Of a DNA stretch of 64,000 bases, positions 33,827 through 43,677 are shown piece after piece. The position numbers were made by a program, and so were the translations under genes. Under the pieces are notes generated by a model. That model was not told where the DNA came from. It saw only the letters and a program-made list of their open reading frames with translations, and ran no database searches. The first letter of the stretch is position 1, and each line of letters begins with the position of its first letter. This DNA is from Flavobacterium araucananum (GTDB lineage: Bacteria; Bacteroidota; Bacteroidia; Flavobacteriales; Flavobacteriaceae), in the NCBI RefSeq assembly GCF_002222055.1, contig NZ_MUGS01000044.1:51839-115838 (forward strand). Direction: 5' to 3'.

Positions 33827-35080
33827 ATGATACAAGCTGACCAATCACTTTCGTCAAAATCAGAAGTTTTGATTGAAAAAGAAAATAAATACGGTGCTCA
33901 TAACTATCACCCGCTTCCGGTTGTACTGGAAAGAGGAGAAGGGGTTTATGTTTGGGATGTAGACGGAAAAAAATACTATGATTTTTTATCTGCTTATTCT
34001 GCGGTAAACCAGGGGCATTGTCATCCTAAAATTGTAAAAGCAATGGTGGATCAGGCGCAAAAACTGACGCTGACTTCACGTGCTTTTTATAATGACAAAT
34101 TGGGAGATTATGAAGAGTTTGTTACCAGGTATTTTGGTTTTGATAAGGTTTTACCAATGAATACTGGTGCCGAAGCTGTCGAAACGGCGCTTAAAATATG
34201 CAGAAAATGGGCTTATGAAGTAAAAGGTATTCCGGAAAATCAGGCGCAGGTTATTGTTTGCGAAAATAATTTTCATGGTAGAACCACTACAATCATTTCA
34301 TTTTCTAATGATGAAGGTGCGCGTAAAAACTTTGGTCCTTTTACAGATGGTTTTATAAAAATTGAGTACGATAATCTAGAAGCTCTTGAAAAAGTTTTAG
34401 AATCGTCAAAAAATATAGCGGGATTTTTGGTAGAGCCAATTCAGGGCGAAGCTGGTGTTTATGTGCCTTCTGAAGGATATCTGGCAAAAGCGAAAGCATT
34501 GTGTGAGCAACATAATGTTTTGTTTATTGCAGATGAGGTTCAAACCGGAATCGCACGTACTGGAAAATTATTAGCGGTACATCATGAAAATGTGCAACCG
34601 GATATTTTAATTTTAGGAAAAGCTATTTCTGGCGGAGTTTATCCTGTATCGGCAGTTTTATGCAATAACGAAATTATGAATGTTATTAAACCGGGGCAAC
34701 ACGGATCTACTTTTGGTGGAAATCCTGTAGCTGCTGCTGTTGCAATTGCTGCCCTTGAAGTAATTAAAGAGGAGAATCTTGCCGAAAATGCAGAACGTTT
34801 AGGAATAATTTTAAGAAAAGGTCTAAACGAAATTGCAGAAAGAAATAATCTAATTACGTTGGTTCGTGGTAAAGGTTTGCTAAATGCGATTGTAATTAAT
34901 TGTGGTGAGGATTCAGATCTGGCTTGGGAAATTTGCCTGAAATTTAGGGATAACGGATTATTGGCAAAACCAACTCACGGTAATAAAATCAGATTAGCGC
35001 CACCATTGGTAATGACCGAAGCTCAAATTGAGGAATGTCTGGAGATTATCGAGAAATCATTGAACGATTTTAGAGACTAA
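33827..35080 (+). CDS. rocD: Ornithine-oxo-acid aminotransferase
   Basis: 417 residues, class III aminotransferase. The PLP lysine is K265 in LILGKAISGG. IADEVQTGIARTGK holds the PLP-ring aspartate. VNQGHCHPKI, NTGAEAVETALK, NNFHGRTTT and GSTFGGNPVAAA are typical of RocD. It converts ornithine and 2-oxoglutarate to glutamate semialdehyde and glutamate in arginine catabolism. It is divergent from an Lrp-type regulator that may control it, and ends in its own terminator. Confidence 0.95.
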   Translation: MIQADQSLSSKSEVLIEKENKYGAHNYHPLPVVLERGEGVYVWDVDGKKYYDFLSAYSAVNQGHCHPKIVKAMVDQAQKLTLTSRAFYNDKLGDYEEFVTRYFGFDKVLPMNTGAEAVETALKICRKWAYEVKGIPENQAQVIVCENNFHGRTTTIISFSNDEGARKNFGPFTDGFIKIEYDNLEALEKVLESSKNIAGFLVEPIQGEAGVYVPSEGYLAKAKALCEQHNVLFIADEVQTGIARTGKLLAVHHENVQPDILILGKAISGGVYPVSAVLCNNEIMNVIKPGQHGSTFGGNPVAAAVAIAALEVIKEENLAENAERLGIILRKGLNEIAERNNLITLVRGKGLLNAIVINCGEDSDLAWEICLKFRDNGLLAKPTHGNKIRLAPPLVMTEAQIEECLEIIEKSLNDFRD

Positions 35081-35104
35081 AAAATTGTAATCAGGGATAA
35101 GATT

Positions 35105-35140
35105 TAAAAAAGTTGCAAGAGCGTTCTTGCAACTTTTTTT
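35105..35140 (+). terminator. Terminator of rocD
   Basis: AGTTGCAAGA GCG TTCTTGCAACT (35111-35133), a 10-bp stem, followed by seven T residues. It lies about 30 nt after the stop codon. Confidence 0.93.
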
Positions 35141-35340
35141 GTTTTAAGGCGGCTGTCATAAATTATATAATAAACAAGATTAATTGTATAAATTTTTTCA
35201 TCAGGTTCAGCCGTAGTTTTGAATGTCTTTAAAAATGAAATTATACAAATCTTTAAAACAGGTTTTTATTTCAATTTAAAGTAACGAAATAACAAAGACC
35301 GTAAATGGTTTACTAACTTTTATAAAAATAATCTACTATA

Positions 35341-35802
35341 ATGGCTTACTCAAATAATGATCTGACACGTTTTTTAGAGGCACAAAATCAACTCTATCTA
35401 ACTGCTTTTTCTGAAATAAAAAAAGGAAAAAAAGAAACACATTGGATGTGGTTTATTTTTCCTCAAATAAAAGGATTGGGAACAAGTAATATTTCAAAAT
35501 TCTATGCGATTGCTGACTTAAAAGAGGCTGCTGAATTTCTGGATCATCCTGTTTTAGCAAAACATTTGATAGAGATTTCAAAAATGTTGCTGACTTTTAA
35601 AAGAAAATCAGCCGAGGGGATTTTGGGAGATTTAGGAGCTCGCAAATTATGTTCGTCTATGACGTTGTTTTCTCAGGTTGAGGGTGCTCATCCTATCTTT
35701 CAGGAAATATTAGATACGTTTTTTATGGGCTATTCAGATCAGCGTACTTTGTCTATTACCGCTTCACAAGTAGTGTCGTCAGCTGTTGCAGCATTATCAT
35801 AA
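35341..35802 (+). CDS. DUF1810 family protein
   Basis: 153 residues, near the usual family size. Conserved blocks: LTRFLEAQNQLYLTAFSEIK, THWMWFIFPQIKGLG, YAIADLKEAAEFLDHPVLAK and DLGARKLCSSMTLF. These form an all-helical protein sometimes named calpastatin-like. No biochemical role is established. Cytoplasmic, single gene with a strong hairpin terminator, convergent with SusD. Confidence 0.9.
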   Translation: MAYSNNDLTRFLEAQNQLYLTAFSEIKKGKKETHWMWFIFPQIKGLGTSNISKFYAIADLKEAAEFLDHPVLAKHLIEISKMLLTFKRKSAEGILGDLGARKLCSSMTLFSQVEGAHPIFQEILDTFFMGYSDQRTLSITASQVVSSAVAALS

Positions 35803-35814
35803 ATTCTATTAAAA

Positions 35815-35850
35815 ATTAAAAAACCATTCGCCGCAGCGAATGGTTTTTTG
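35815..35850 (+). terminator. Bidirectional terminator between DUF1810 gene and SusD/SusC operon
   Basis: AAACCATTCGC CGCA GCGAATGGTTT (35821-35846), an 11-bp perfect stem with T-run on the plus strand and an A-run before it, serving both convergent genes. Confidence 0.93.
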
Positions 35851-35898
35851 TTTGTAGATGATTTTTTAAGTCGCTAAAAGCGCCTAATTATCATTTTG

Positions 35899-37293
35899 TT
35901 AATTACTATATCCCGGATTCTGAGTGATTTTTTTGTTTGCATCAGTTTCTTTTAATGGGATAGGGAATACCAGGCTGTTGGCATCAAAAAGAAGCAAATC
36001 AGACCCGTCTCCATCTGTACTGATGTCAATCGAGCGTTTTGTTCTTTTTATATCATGAATTAAAAATCCTTCCATTCCTAGTTCTAACTCGCGTTCTAAT
36101 AAAATATCGTCCAGCGTAACGGTCAACAAATCATCTGCTTTTGCTCTGGTTCTAATAATATTGATATCATCAAGTGGCGAGTTACCAATGGCAGTTCCTT
36201 CTCTAAAATTGGCTTCGGCTCTTATTAAATACATTTCGGCAAGGCGAATAATTCCCACATTGGCAAACTGATCTGTAAATTTTGAAGTCAATATTCTTCC
36301 GTTTGCCTCATTTTCATAATTAAAAGTTGCTCTGTCATCCGGATCGCTAAATTTTTCTAAATAATGATCTCTGATAGAAAAATCTCCGCCACGACCTCCG
36401 TTATTTTCAGACTCATAAAAGGTATTTACATCATTTACTCCGGTTTGTTTTGTTATTTGTATGGCAAATACATCTTCGGTCTGATCTGTATCGTGATTAA
36501 AAGCGCCCGCATAGGTTGTCGATAACCCATGGCCGCTGTTCTCGATTACATCATTGGCCGCATCTCTTGCCTGAGCATAATTGCCTTGTTGCAAATATAC
36601 TCTGGCCAATAATGCCTTTGCCGCATATTTATCAGCATAAAAACTGTTTTCGGCTGGTAGGTTTGCGTAAGCAAGATTTAAACCATCAAGGATTACTTTA
36701 TAAACTTCATCAACGGTACTTCTTTCTTTTGAGAGGTCAACGCTGAAATCATAAATTGCATTGGGTCTGATCACAACTCCCAATTGCGAATTTGCCTGAC
36801 CACTAACGTATGGTTTTGCAAAAAAACGAACCAGATCAAAATAAGCAAGAGAGCGCAGGAAGCTGGCTTCACCAATCATTACTTTTTGTTTTGCCGGATC
36901 TTTTACCTTGTCGATGTTCTCGATTACGGTATTCGAAGCATTAATTATTTCGTAACATCTGGCATAAGTACCTTCGATAATCACATTGTCAGACAACATG
37001 GTCTTGATGTACATTTGTCTTAATTCGCCAAAAGTTCCCCTCCATCTAAAATCGGTTGTATTTAGTGCACCACTAACGCCTAATAAATCTGCATAGAGTA
37101 AAATTCTTCCGCCGTATGCATTACCATTTGCTGCCAGGGCATAAGTTCCGGTAAGCACATTCGATACACCGCCTTCTGTGCTTAAAGTTATAGAAGCATC
37201 TTCGGTTTGTTTAGGATCTATATTTAATTCATTTTCGCAACTTGCAAAAAAGGCTGCGAAAAATAGATATAATATTATTTTATTTGCTTTCAT
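35899..37293 (-). CDS. SusD/RagB family outer-membrane lipoprotein (pair 1)
   Basis: 464 residues. The lipobox FFASC has C19 as the lipidated residue. SusD features: the N-terminal RagB-type helix pairs (GEASFLRSLAYFDLVRFFAK, AAKALLARVYLQQGNYAQAR) and the C-terminal NIIRTRAKADDL and ELGMEGFLIHDIKR blocks, ending in FPIPLKETDANKKITQNPGY. It caps the SusC transporter and binds the nutrient outside the cell. It starts 10 nt after the SusC stop. Nearby encapsulin and cysteine genes suggest, without proof, a sulfur-containing substrate. Confidence 0.93.
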   Translation of the reverse strand: MKANKIILYLFFAAFFASCENELNIDPKQTEDASITLSTEGGVSNVLTGTYALAANGNAYGGRILLYADLLGVSGALNTTDFRWRGTFGELRQMYIKTMLSDNVIIEGTYARCYEIINASNTVIENIDKVKDPAKQKVMIGEASFLRSLAYFDLVRFFAKPYVSGQANSQLGVVIRPNAIYDFSVDLSKERSTVDEVYKVILDGLNLAYANLPAENSFYADKYAAKALLARVYLQQGNYAQARDAANDVIENSGHGLSTTYAGAFNHDTDQTEDVFAIQITKQTGVNDVNTFYESENNGGRGGDFSIRDHYLEKFSDPDDRATFNYENEANGRILTSKFTDQFANVGIIRLAEMYLIRAEANFREGTAIGNSPLDDINIIRTRAKADDLLTVTLDDILLERELELGMEGFLIHDIKRTKRSIDISTDGDGSDLLLFDANSLVFPIPLKETDANKKITQNPGYSN

Positions 37294-37303
37294 CTTGTTC
37301 GTT

Positions 37304-40303
37304 TTAAAAATTAATATTTACTCCCATAGCAATTGTTCTCGCTGGCGGAGCTGAGTAGAAATCTTCTCCGGCTCTTGGGCTCGTTCTGCTAATATCATCT
37401 CTTCTTGCTTCCGGGTCAGTACCTTTGTAACCGGTAAAAGTAAGTAAATTAACAGCTGTAATATAAACTCTCAAATTGCTCATTCCCATGTCTTTTACTG
37501 TTTGTTTTGGTAAAGAATATCCTAAGGTTACATTTCTTAAACGAACAAAATCTGACTTGCCTAAATAACGTGTTGATTCCTGTGTTCCGTTCGAGCCTTC
37601 GAATCTGGCTTGTGGTACATCTGTAATATCACCTGGTTTTTGCCAACGATTTAACTGGTCTGCTGTTTGATTGTCAAAATAATCAGCAGCGGTAGATTGG
37701 TATCTTCCTGCCGAATTGTAAATGCTGGCGCCCCATTCTCCTTGAAAAGTAAAGGTAAAATCGATGCCTTTATAGTTTATCGTGTTTGTTAAACCGGACA
37801 TTAAGGTTGGAAATGGATTTCCGGCAATAACTCTTTTTGCCTCACTATAATCATTTGTAGTGCTTCGGTCAATAGTTCCATCAGCATTTTTGGTATTTTT
37901 TACAAAAAGAGCATCTCCATTTTGCGAATCAACTCCTGCATATTCGACTAAGTAGAACGAAGAAATATTTTCGCCAACTCTGTTTATCGTATAATCTGTA
38001 ATAATATCGGTGTTGTTGTTTGGTAGTGATTTTACTTTAGATTGATTGGTTGTTAGATTGAAACTGGTGCTCCATTTAAATTCTTCTGTTTCGATATTTT
38101 TAGTATTCAAAGTAAACTCAAAACCATCACTTCTAATTTTTCCGATATTTTTATTAATCGTAGCTTCACCTGAACTCAGCGGCAAAGGCACTTCAAAAAG
38201 TAATCCGTCAGTATCTTTTTTGTAATAATCGACTTCAAGCGAAATTTTGTTCAGGAACCCTATCTCAATACCAACATCTGTCTGAGTTGATTTTTCCCAG
38301 GTAAGATCGTTGTTTCCTGCCTGATCAAACGTAAGACCTGATTTTAGGTTATAAGGATTTGGTCTGTATAGTTGGCGCGAAGCAAAATTTCCAATTTCAG
38401 CATTTCCTAATTTTCCCCAGCTTCCTTTTACTTTAAGATAACTCAAAACAGGATTGTCTTTCAGAAAGCTTTCTTCAGAAATTACCCAACCTGCAGAGAA
38501 TGCAGGAAAAATTCCGAATCGGTTATTTTTTCCAAAACGGGAAGAACCATCACGACGTACACTTGCTTTAAACAAATATTTGCCGGCATAACTATAATTT
38601 AATCGTCCAAATTGAGATACAAAGGTATAATCAGTTTCGCTACCGTGACCTTCGTTAACTTCGGCTCCGCCATCTACAGTCTGAAAATTGTCGTTAGGGA
38701 AATAAATACTGTTTACATCCTGATATCTTCTGTTGTATTTATTAAACTCCATACCTGCAACGGCATTTATGCTATGTTTTTCTGCAAAAGTTTTGTCGAA
38801 AGTAAAATAGTTACTAAAAACGTAGTTTTCGGTATTTACAGAAGTCGCAAAAACAGAACCATCAGTAGCCATAAACGGAGCATTTTTTCCTTGCCAATAA
38901 TCTTCTGTCTGGCTTAAAAGGTCATAAGAGAAATCAGAATTAAATTTTAAAGCGGATAGAATTTTTAATTCTCCAAAAACTTTTCCGGTAACTCTTCTCA
39001 TAATTGTTTTCCAGAAAGTATTGTCTTTTGCCAAAAGGTAATTGGCATATTCTGTATTTGGGTTTGCAGTTCCGTCTTCTAATCTGGCTTGCGAAATTGG
39101 CGCTTGGGCAACAGCTTGCAAGGGTGTTGTAAAGGAGTTATCATCCTGAACCCTGTCGATTAATGATCTTGAAAAACCAATATTCATTCCGGCTGTAAAA
39201 CGCTCCGATACTTTGTGTGACAGGTTGCTTCTTGCGGTTAACCTTTCTAAGCTATTACTATCCACAATTCCGATTGTTTTGTTGTAAGAACCGGAGAAAA
39301 AGTATTTTGTTTTATCATCGCCACCGGAAACAGAGAAATCAGCATCTGTAGTGTAACCGGTTTTCAAGGCCTCGTTTTGCCAGTTTGTGTTTACCGCTCC
39401 GTTTCTCCAATCTGTTCCTTGCGATAAAAACTCTAATTCGTCTTCTACAGATTGCAGATCGTTAACATTTGTTCCGGCTTCCTGTAGCAACTCAACATAT
39501 TGTTTTGCGTTTAGCCATTTCTTTTTATGAGTAGCTTCGCTAACCCCCTGAGAAAAATTGATCGAGAAAGTACCTTTACCGTCTTTTCCTTTTTTGGTGG
39601 TAATAATTACAACGCCGTTTGCACCACGAGCCCCATAAATAGCCGCCGAAGAGGCATCTTTTAAGACATCTATAGATTCAATTTCGCTCGTACTTAAAGT
39701 TAGTAATGGATTGGTTGGTGCACCATTGCTGGATTCATCGTCAGAAATTAACGGAATCCCATCCAGTACATACAAGGGCTGAGATCCTGCACTAATACTT
39801 GCCGCTCCACGAACTCTAATGTTTATTCCGCCCTCGACTTTACCGTTTGTTTGCGTAATCTGTACTCCTGCCAATTTACCAACCAAAGCATTCTGAAGGT
39901 TAGAAACCGGTATTTGCTGAATATCTTTTGCGGTTACACGGGCAATATTATCTGTTAAATTCTTTTTGGTTTGTGTTCCGTAACCTACCACCAGAACTGC
40001 TTCAAGCTCGTTTTGAGTTTCTACCAATTCTATGTCCATTGCGTTTGAGGCAGGTATTTGTAGTGTAGCAAGACTTACATAACTCACAATCAAAATATCT
40101 CCTTTATTTGCTGTTATTTTAAATTTTCCGTCAAAATCAGTCTGAGTGGTGACTTTTGTTCGTTTCACAACGATATTTACTCCGGGAATAGGGACTTTTT
40201 TTGCATCGGTAACAATACCGGATATAGATCCTTCTTGTGCACTGGCTATTTGCACAAACAATACCAACAAAAGCCACAAAAAATGCTTTACGTTAATTTT
40301 CAT
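37304..40303 (-). CDS. SusC/RagA TonB-dependent outer-membrane transporter (pair 1)
   Basis: 999 residues with signal peptide (cut after IASAQ). Order: carboxypeptidase-regulatory-like domain (about 25-95, GSISGIVTDAKKVPIPGVNI), the VLVVGYGTQTKKNLT segment, plug domain (about 110-225, LQNALVGKLAGVQITQTNGK, VLKDASSAAIYGARGANGVV), then a beta-barrel ending in a terminal Phe (MGVNINF). It imports a ligand with its SusD partner using TonB energy. Unlike the second SusC, its 5' region lacks the Cys-codon leader. It lies just beyond the terminator of the encapsulin operon. Confidence 0.95.
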   Translation of the reverse strand: MKINVKHFLWLLLVLFVQIASAQEGSISGIVTDAKKVPIPGVNIVVKRTKVTTQTDFDGKFKITANKGDILIVSYVSLATLQIPASNAMDIELVETQNELEAVLVVGYGTQTKKNLTDNIARVTAKDIQQIPVSNLQNALVGKLAGVQITQTNGKVEGGINIRVRGAASISAGSQPLYVLDGIPLISDDESSNGAPTNPLLTLSTSEIESIDVLKDASSAAIYGARGANGVVIITTKKGKDGKGTFSINFSQGVSEATHKKKWLNAKQYVELLQEAGTNVNDLQSVEDELEFLSQGTDWRNGAVNTNWQNEALKTGYTTDADFSVSGGDDKTKYFFSGSYNKTIGIVDSNSLERLTARSNLSHKVSERFTAGMNIGFSRSLIDRVQDDNSFTTPLQAVAQAPISQARLEDGTANPNTEYANYLLAKDNTFWKTIMRRVTGKVFGELKILSALKFNSDFSYDLLSQTEDYWQGKNAPFMATDGSVFATSVNTENYVFSNYFTFDKTFAEKHSINAVAGMEFNKYNRRYQDVNSIYFPNDNFQTVDGGAEVNEGHGSETDYTFVSQFGRLNYSYAGKYLFKASVRRDGSSRFGKNNRFGIFPAFSAGWVISEESFLKDNPVLSYLKVKGSWGKLGNAEIGNFASRQLYRPNPYNLKSGLTFDQAGNNDLTWEKSTQTDVGIEIGFLNKISLEVDYYKKDTDGLLFEVPLPLSSGEATINKNIGKIRSDGFEFTLNTKNIETEEFKWSTSFNLTTNQSKVKSLPNNNTDIITDYTINRVGENISSFYLVEYAGVDSQNGDALFVKNTKNADGTIDRSTTNDYSEAKRVIAGNPFPTLMSGLTNTINYKGIDFTFTFQGEWGASIYNSAGRYQSTAADYFDNQTADQLNRWQKPGDITDVPQARFEGSNGTQESTRYLGKSDFVRLRNVTLGYSLPKQTVKDMGMSNLRVYITAVNLLTFTGYKGTDPEARRDDISRTSPRAGEDFYSAPPARTIAMGVNINF

Positions 40304-40702
40304 TTTAAAAAAAGTTTAGGATTAGTTCTCTCAAATATCTTAAATATATGTTAATGATCCTTGTTTTTTTAACATTAATAATCACAAGATCAATTATTTT
40401 TGTAGTATTTGTAACATTAGTAGGCAAATAAATCGCTATTTCTAAAAATAAATATTTTTTTTTACCTATAATGTAATTGTTTTGCGTTTTATGCTGGATT
40501 TATAATAATGTTTTAACATTTATACGGCTTGTATTGCAGGTGTTTATTTGTATTGTTTGATTATCATGCAAAATAAAGTTCATTTTTAACTAAAAAAAGC
40601 GACTGTTCAAGAACAATCGCTTTTGGTTATAATTACTTAAAATATCAAAAAAAGTAATTATGTGGGGGAGAAGATTTACAAAAATACTTCTCCCGAATTA
40701 TT
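40304..40702. other. Intergenic region: SusC leader and three hairpins after the encapsulin operon
   Basis: 399 bp. The side near 40703 holds three hairpins, GGGAGAAG/CTTCTCCC (40665-40694), TAATTACTT/AAGTAATTA (40630-40660) and the terminator at 40599. The rest is AT-rich upstream DNA of SusC. I find no Cys-rich mini-ORF there. A half-site, CATTAGTAGG at 40427, resembles half of the operator-like sequence described upstream of the cysteine genes. Confidence 0.65.
40592..40624 (-). terminator. Terminator of the encapsulin-cysteine desulfurase operon
   Basis: GCGACTGTTCAAGAACAATC followed by GC at 40599-40620. On the minus-strand RNA all ten pairs form, one as a U-G wobble, whereas the plus strand has a C-A mismatch, so the hairpin was kept for minus transcription. 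Seven T residues follow on the minus strand. Confidence 0.88.
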
Positions 40703-42640
40703 TTAGAATCTAACTTTTTTAAGTTCCCATAAAGTTTTTATAAAAGTATCGACATCCTGAGTGGTATTATAAAAAGCCAAAGACGGACGAACAGTAGTTT
40801 CGACTCCCATTCTTCGCAAAATAGGCTGTGCACAATGATGTCCGGTTCTTACTGCAACCCCTTCTTTATTTAAAGCCTGGCCAACCTGATCGTTTGTATA
40901 ACCTTGTAAATTAAAAGAAAGTACGCTTGCTTTATTGGCAGCTGTACCAATCAATCGAACACCCGGAATTTCTTTTAGCAACTTTGTCGCATATTCCAGC
41001 AATTGATGCTCGTATTGCCCAATAGCATCGATACCTAGTTTTGTAACATAATCGATGGCAGCTCCAAGACCAATGGCATCAGCAATATTGCCTGTTCCGG
41101 CTTCGAAACGATTGGGTGCTTTGTGGTATTTGATTTCTTCAAAAGTTACATCCTGAATCATGTTTCCGCCAGCCTGATACGGTTCCATTTCGTTTAGCAA
41201 ATCTTCTTTTCCATACAAAGCGCCAATTCCGGTTGGGCCAAAAAGTTTATGTCCGGAAAAAACAAGCCAATCCGGATTTAAATCCTGAACATCGACTTTC
41301 ATGTGCGAAACAGATTGTGCTCCGTCGATTAAAACTTTTGCACCGGCAGCATGTGCCATTTCAACCATTCTTTTTGCAGGAGTAACCGTTCCTAATGCAT
41401 TCGAAACTTGGGTAAAAGCAACCAGGCGGGTTTTCGAATTTAGCAGTTTTGCATATTCATCCAGTAAAATTTGTCCATCGTCATCTACAGGAATTACACG
41501 AAGTTTTAAACCTTTTTTATCTGCCAGTCGTTTCCAGGGAACAATATTTGCATGATGCTCCAGATTACTGACAATGATTTCGTCTCCGGCAACCAAATTA
41601 TGATCGCCCCAGCTTTGTGCCACAAGATTAATACCTTCTGTAGCACCGCGAACAAATACAATTTCGTTTACAGATGAAGCATTCAGAAATGCTTTTACTT
41701 TTTCGCGGGCCGCTTCATAAGCATCAGATGCGCGAGCTGCCAGTTCATGTGCAGCACGGTGAATATTCGAATTTTCGTGTTCGTAAAAATAAGCGATACG
41801 ATCAATAACCGATTGTGGTTTTTGAGTTGTGGCAGCATTATCAAACCAGACCAAAGGTTTACCATTTACTGTTTCTCTTAAAATGGGAAAATCTTTTTTT
41901 ATGAGATTAGCATCAAAATGAGAACCTGTCAATAGACTAAATTCTTGCAGTTCAAAAGTATTTCCTACTTGCAAATTGGGATTTCTTTGATCTAAAGCAA
42001 ACGGATTTTGTTCTAAAAAATAATACGAATTTGTTGTTTCATTTCCGTTTAACGGAAAATCAATACGTTTTGTAAATTGTGTATCAACAAAAGCTAACGC
42101 AGCTTTTAATTCGGTTTCAAAAGAAGAACTCTCCGTTTGAAAAGGCAGATACTGATTGTTTAAGGGCAATTTCGAAAAAAACGTTTCTTCATTCAATTGC
42201 GCTGTTCCGCCATTTTTAAAATTTGTATCGTGAAATCCTGTTTGCGGATTGTTGACATTCACATTATTTCCGTGTGGAATTCCTAACGGAGAAACTTCAC
42301 CTTGAGGGTCAAATCCCGCTCCGGCATTAGGATATAAAGCCGAAGCTCCTGAACCGTAATTGGCAACAGTTGGCGATGCTCCAAAACCGCTAAATGCAGG
42401 CAGGCCGGAAGGCGTAGTTGCTACATTTTGTGATTGAAGTGGTGTCGCGTTGTTCCTGCTTAAGTTCCCGGCATTCAACAAAGTTTCTGCAATTTTTGTA
42501 GCACGAGGATGTTCCTTGTGATCCGGACTTAACGAGACTTCCTTAGGAAACTCATTAGGCAATGTCTTGAACAATTCGTTGGCCAAAAGCTGCAAATCAT
42601 CAATGTTGGGTAAACCGTCGTTGTTAATATTTATACTCAT
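40703..42640 (-). CDS. Cysteine desulfurase, encapsulin cargo (Family 2A) with long N-terminal extension
   Basis: 645 residues. Residues 244-645 are a SufS-type class V PLP enzyme: K465 in FSGHKLFGPTG binds PLP, H362 in EHHANIVPW is the acid-base histidine, and C603 in RTGHHCAQPILRRMG is the persulfide-forming cysteine. It takes sulfur from cysteine, leaving alanine. Residues 1-243 are unrelated to SufS. They are rich in Asn, Pro, Gly and Ser with short hydrophobic islands (IDDLQLLANELFKTLP, SGLPAFSGFG, PLGIPHG). This is the disordered cargo-loading region of desulfurases inside Family 2A encapsulins. Its start overlaps the shell gene by 17 nt. Confidence 0.95.
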   Translation of the reverse strand: MSININNDGLPNIDDLQLLANELFKTLPNEFPKEVSLSPDHKEHPRATKIAETLLNAGNLSRNNATPLQSQNVATTPSGLPAFSGFGASPTVANYGSGASALYPNAGAGFDPQGEVSPLGIPHGNNVNVNNPQTGFHDTNFKNGGTAQLNEETFFSKLPLNNQYLPFQTESSSFETELKAALAFVDTQFTKRIDFPLNGNETTNSYYFLEQNPFALDQRNPNLQVGNTFELQEFSLLTGSHFDANLIKKDFPILRETVNGKPLVWFDNAATTQKPQSVIDRIAYFYEHENSNIHRAAHELAARASDAYEAAREKVKAFLNASSVNEIVFVRGATEGINLVAQSWGDHNLVAGDEIIVSNLEHHANIVPWKRLADKKGLKLRVIPVDDDGQILLDEYAKLLNSKTRLVAFTQVSNALGTVTPAKRMVEMAHAAGAKVLIDGAQSVSHMKVDVQDLNPDWLVFSGHKLFGPTGIGALYGKEDLLNEMEPYQAGGNMIQDVTFEEIKYHKAPNRFEAGTGNIADAIGLGAAIDYVTKLGIDAIGQYEHQLLEYATKLLKEIPGVRLIGTAANKASVLSFNLQGYTNDQVGQALNKEGVAVRTGHHCAQPILRRMGVETTVRPSLAFYNTTQDVDTFIKTLWELKKVRF

Positions 42641-43544
42641 GGTACTTTGCTATTTCTACATCTTCAAGAACAGCGATGGCGTCATCTACTAATATGGCCA
42701 ATGAACAATAAAGAGACACTAAATAAGATGCAATTGCTTTTTCATTTATTCCCATAAAACGAACAGATAATCCAGGTGATTGCTCGCCTTGTAATCCCGG
42801 TTGAATTAACCCAATAACACCCTGACGACTTTCGCCTGTGCGCAATAAGATAATTTTTGATTTTCCGTCTTTTATAGGCAATTTATCTGATGGAATTAGC
42901 GGAATACCTCTCCAGGTCAAAAACTGAGATCCAAACAAAGAGGTTGTAGGTGGCGGAACACCACGACGGGTACATTCGCGACCAAAAGCAGCAATGGCTA
43001 AAGGATGCAACAGGAAAAACCCCGGTTCTTTCCATACTTTTGTCAATAATTCGTCTAAATCGTCCGGAGTTGGTGCACCCGTTCTGGTTTTAATAATTTG
43101 CGATGGTGCAACATTGCTTAATAAACCGTAATCTTTATTGTTGATTAATTCGCTTTCCTGACGTTCTTTGATCGTTTCGATCGCCAGACGAAGTTGTTCA
43201 GAAATTTGGTTGTATGGTTTGCTGTACAAGTCAGAAACACGAGTGTGTACGTCTACAATAGTTTGAACAGCCGCAAGATTATATTCTCTTGGATTATCGA
43301 TATAATCGACAAAAGTATTTGGTAAAACTCTTTCGTCACGTGCAGAACAATCTACTTCGATATGGCTTCCGTCTTTTACTTTATTCAAACGAAATACACC
43401 GGATTCTACAGGTGTCCAATGCAAAAGATGCGTTAACCAACGAGGTGAAATTGTCCCAATTTGAGGAACCGTACGTGTTGCAATCGCTAATTGTCTTGCT
43501 GCAACATCTCCTAATGCTGTCTGTTGTTGTTTTGTTTCAGCCAT
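42624..43544 (-). CDS. Family 2A encapsulin shell protein (SrpI type)
   Basis: 306 residues. ALGDVAARQLAIATRTVPQI, ISPRWLTHLLHWTPVESGVF, VDYIDNPREYNLAAVQTIVD and LHPLAIAAFGRECTRRGVPP match SrpI-type shells. These have the HK97 phage-capsid fold and assemble into closed protein cages. The protein has no cyclic-nucleotide-binding insert, which separates Family 2A from 2B. In Synechococcus elongatus the homologous cage holds a cysteine desulfurase and is induced by sulfur starvation; the cargo gene here overlaps by 17 nt downstream. Cysteine synthase and serine acetyltransferase genes precede it on the same strand. Confidence 0.96.
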   Translation of the reverse strand: MAETKQQQTALGDVAARQLAIATRTVPQIGTISPRWLTHLLHWTPVESGVFRLNKVKDGSHIEVDCSARDERVLPNTFVDYIDNPREYNLAAVQTIVDVHTRVSDLYSKPYNQISEQLRLAIETIKERQESELINNKDYGLLSNVAPSQIIKTRTGAPTPDDLDELLTKVWKEPGFFLLHPLAIAAFGRECTRRGVPPPTTSLFGSQFLTWRGIPLIPSDKLPIKDGKSKIILLRTGESRQGVIGLIQPGLQGEQSPGLSVRFMGINEKAIASYLVSLYCSLAILVDDAIAVLEDVEIAKYHEYKY

Positions 43545-43677
43545 GGCTTAGTGGTTTTAATGTTAATTATTTTTGGTTAAAAATGCTTCTAAGTAAATTT
43601 ATATTAAAAATAAAAAAATAGGAAATAAAAGCGGTTTATTTTACTGTGAAATAAATGATAATTTGTTGAATTACAGT

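Noticed and set aside
40304..40560. A Cys-codon leader for the first SusC gene
   Set aside because: I read the minus strand between the encapsulin terminator and SusC and found no mini-ORF with clustered Cys codons. Only a half operator-like site (CATTAGTAGG) is present.
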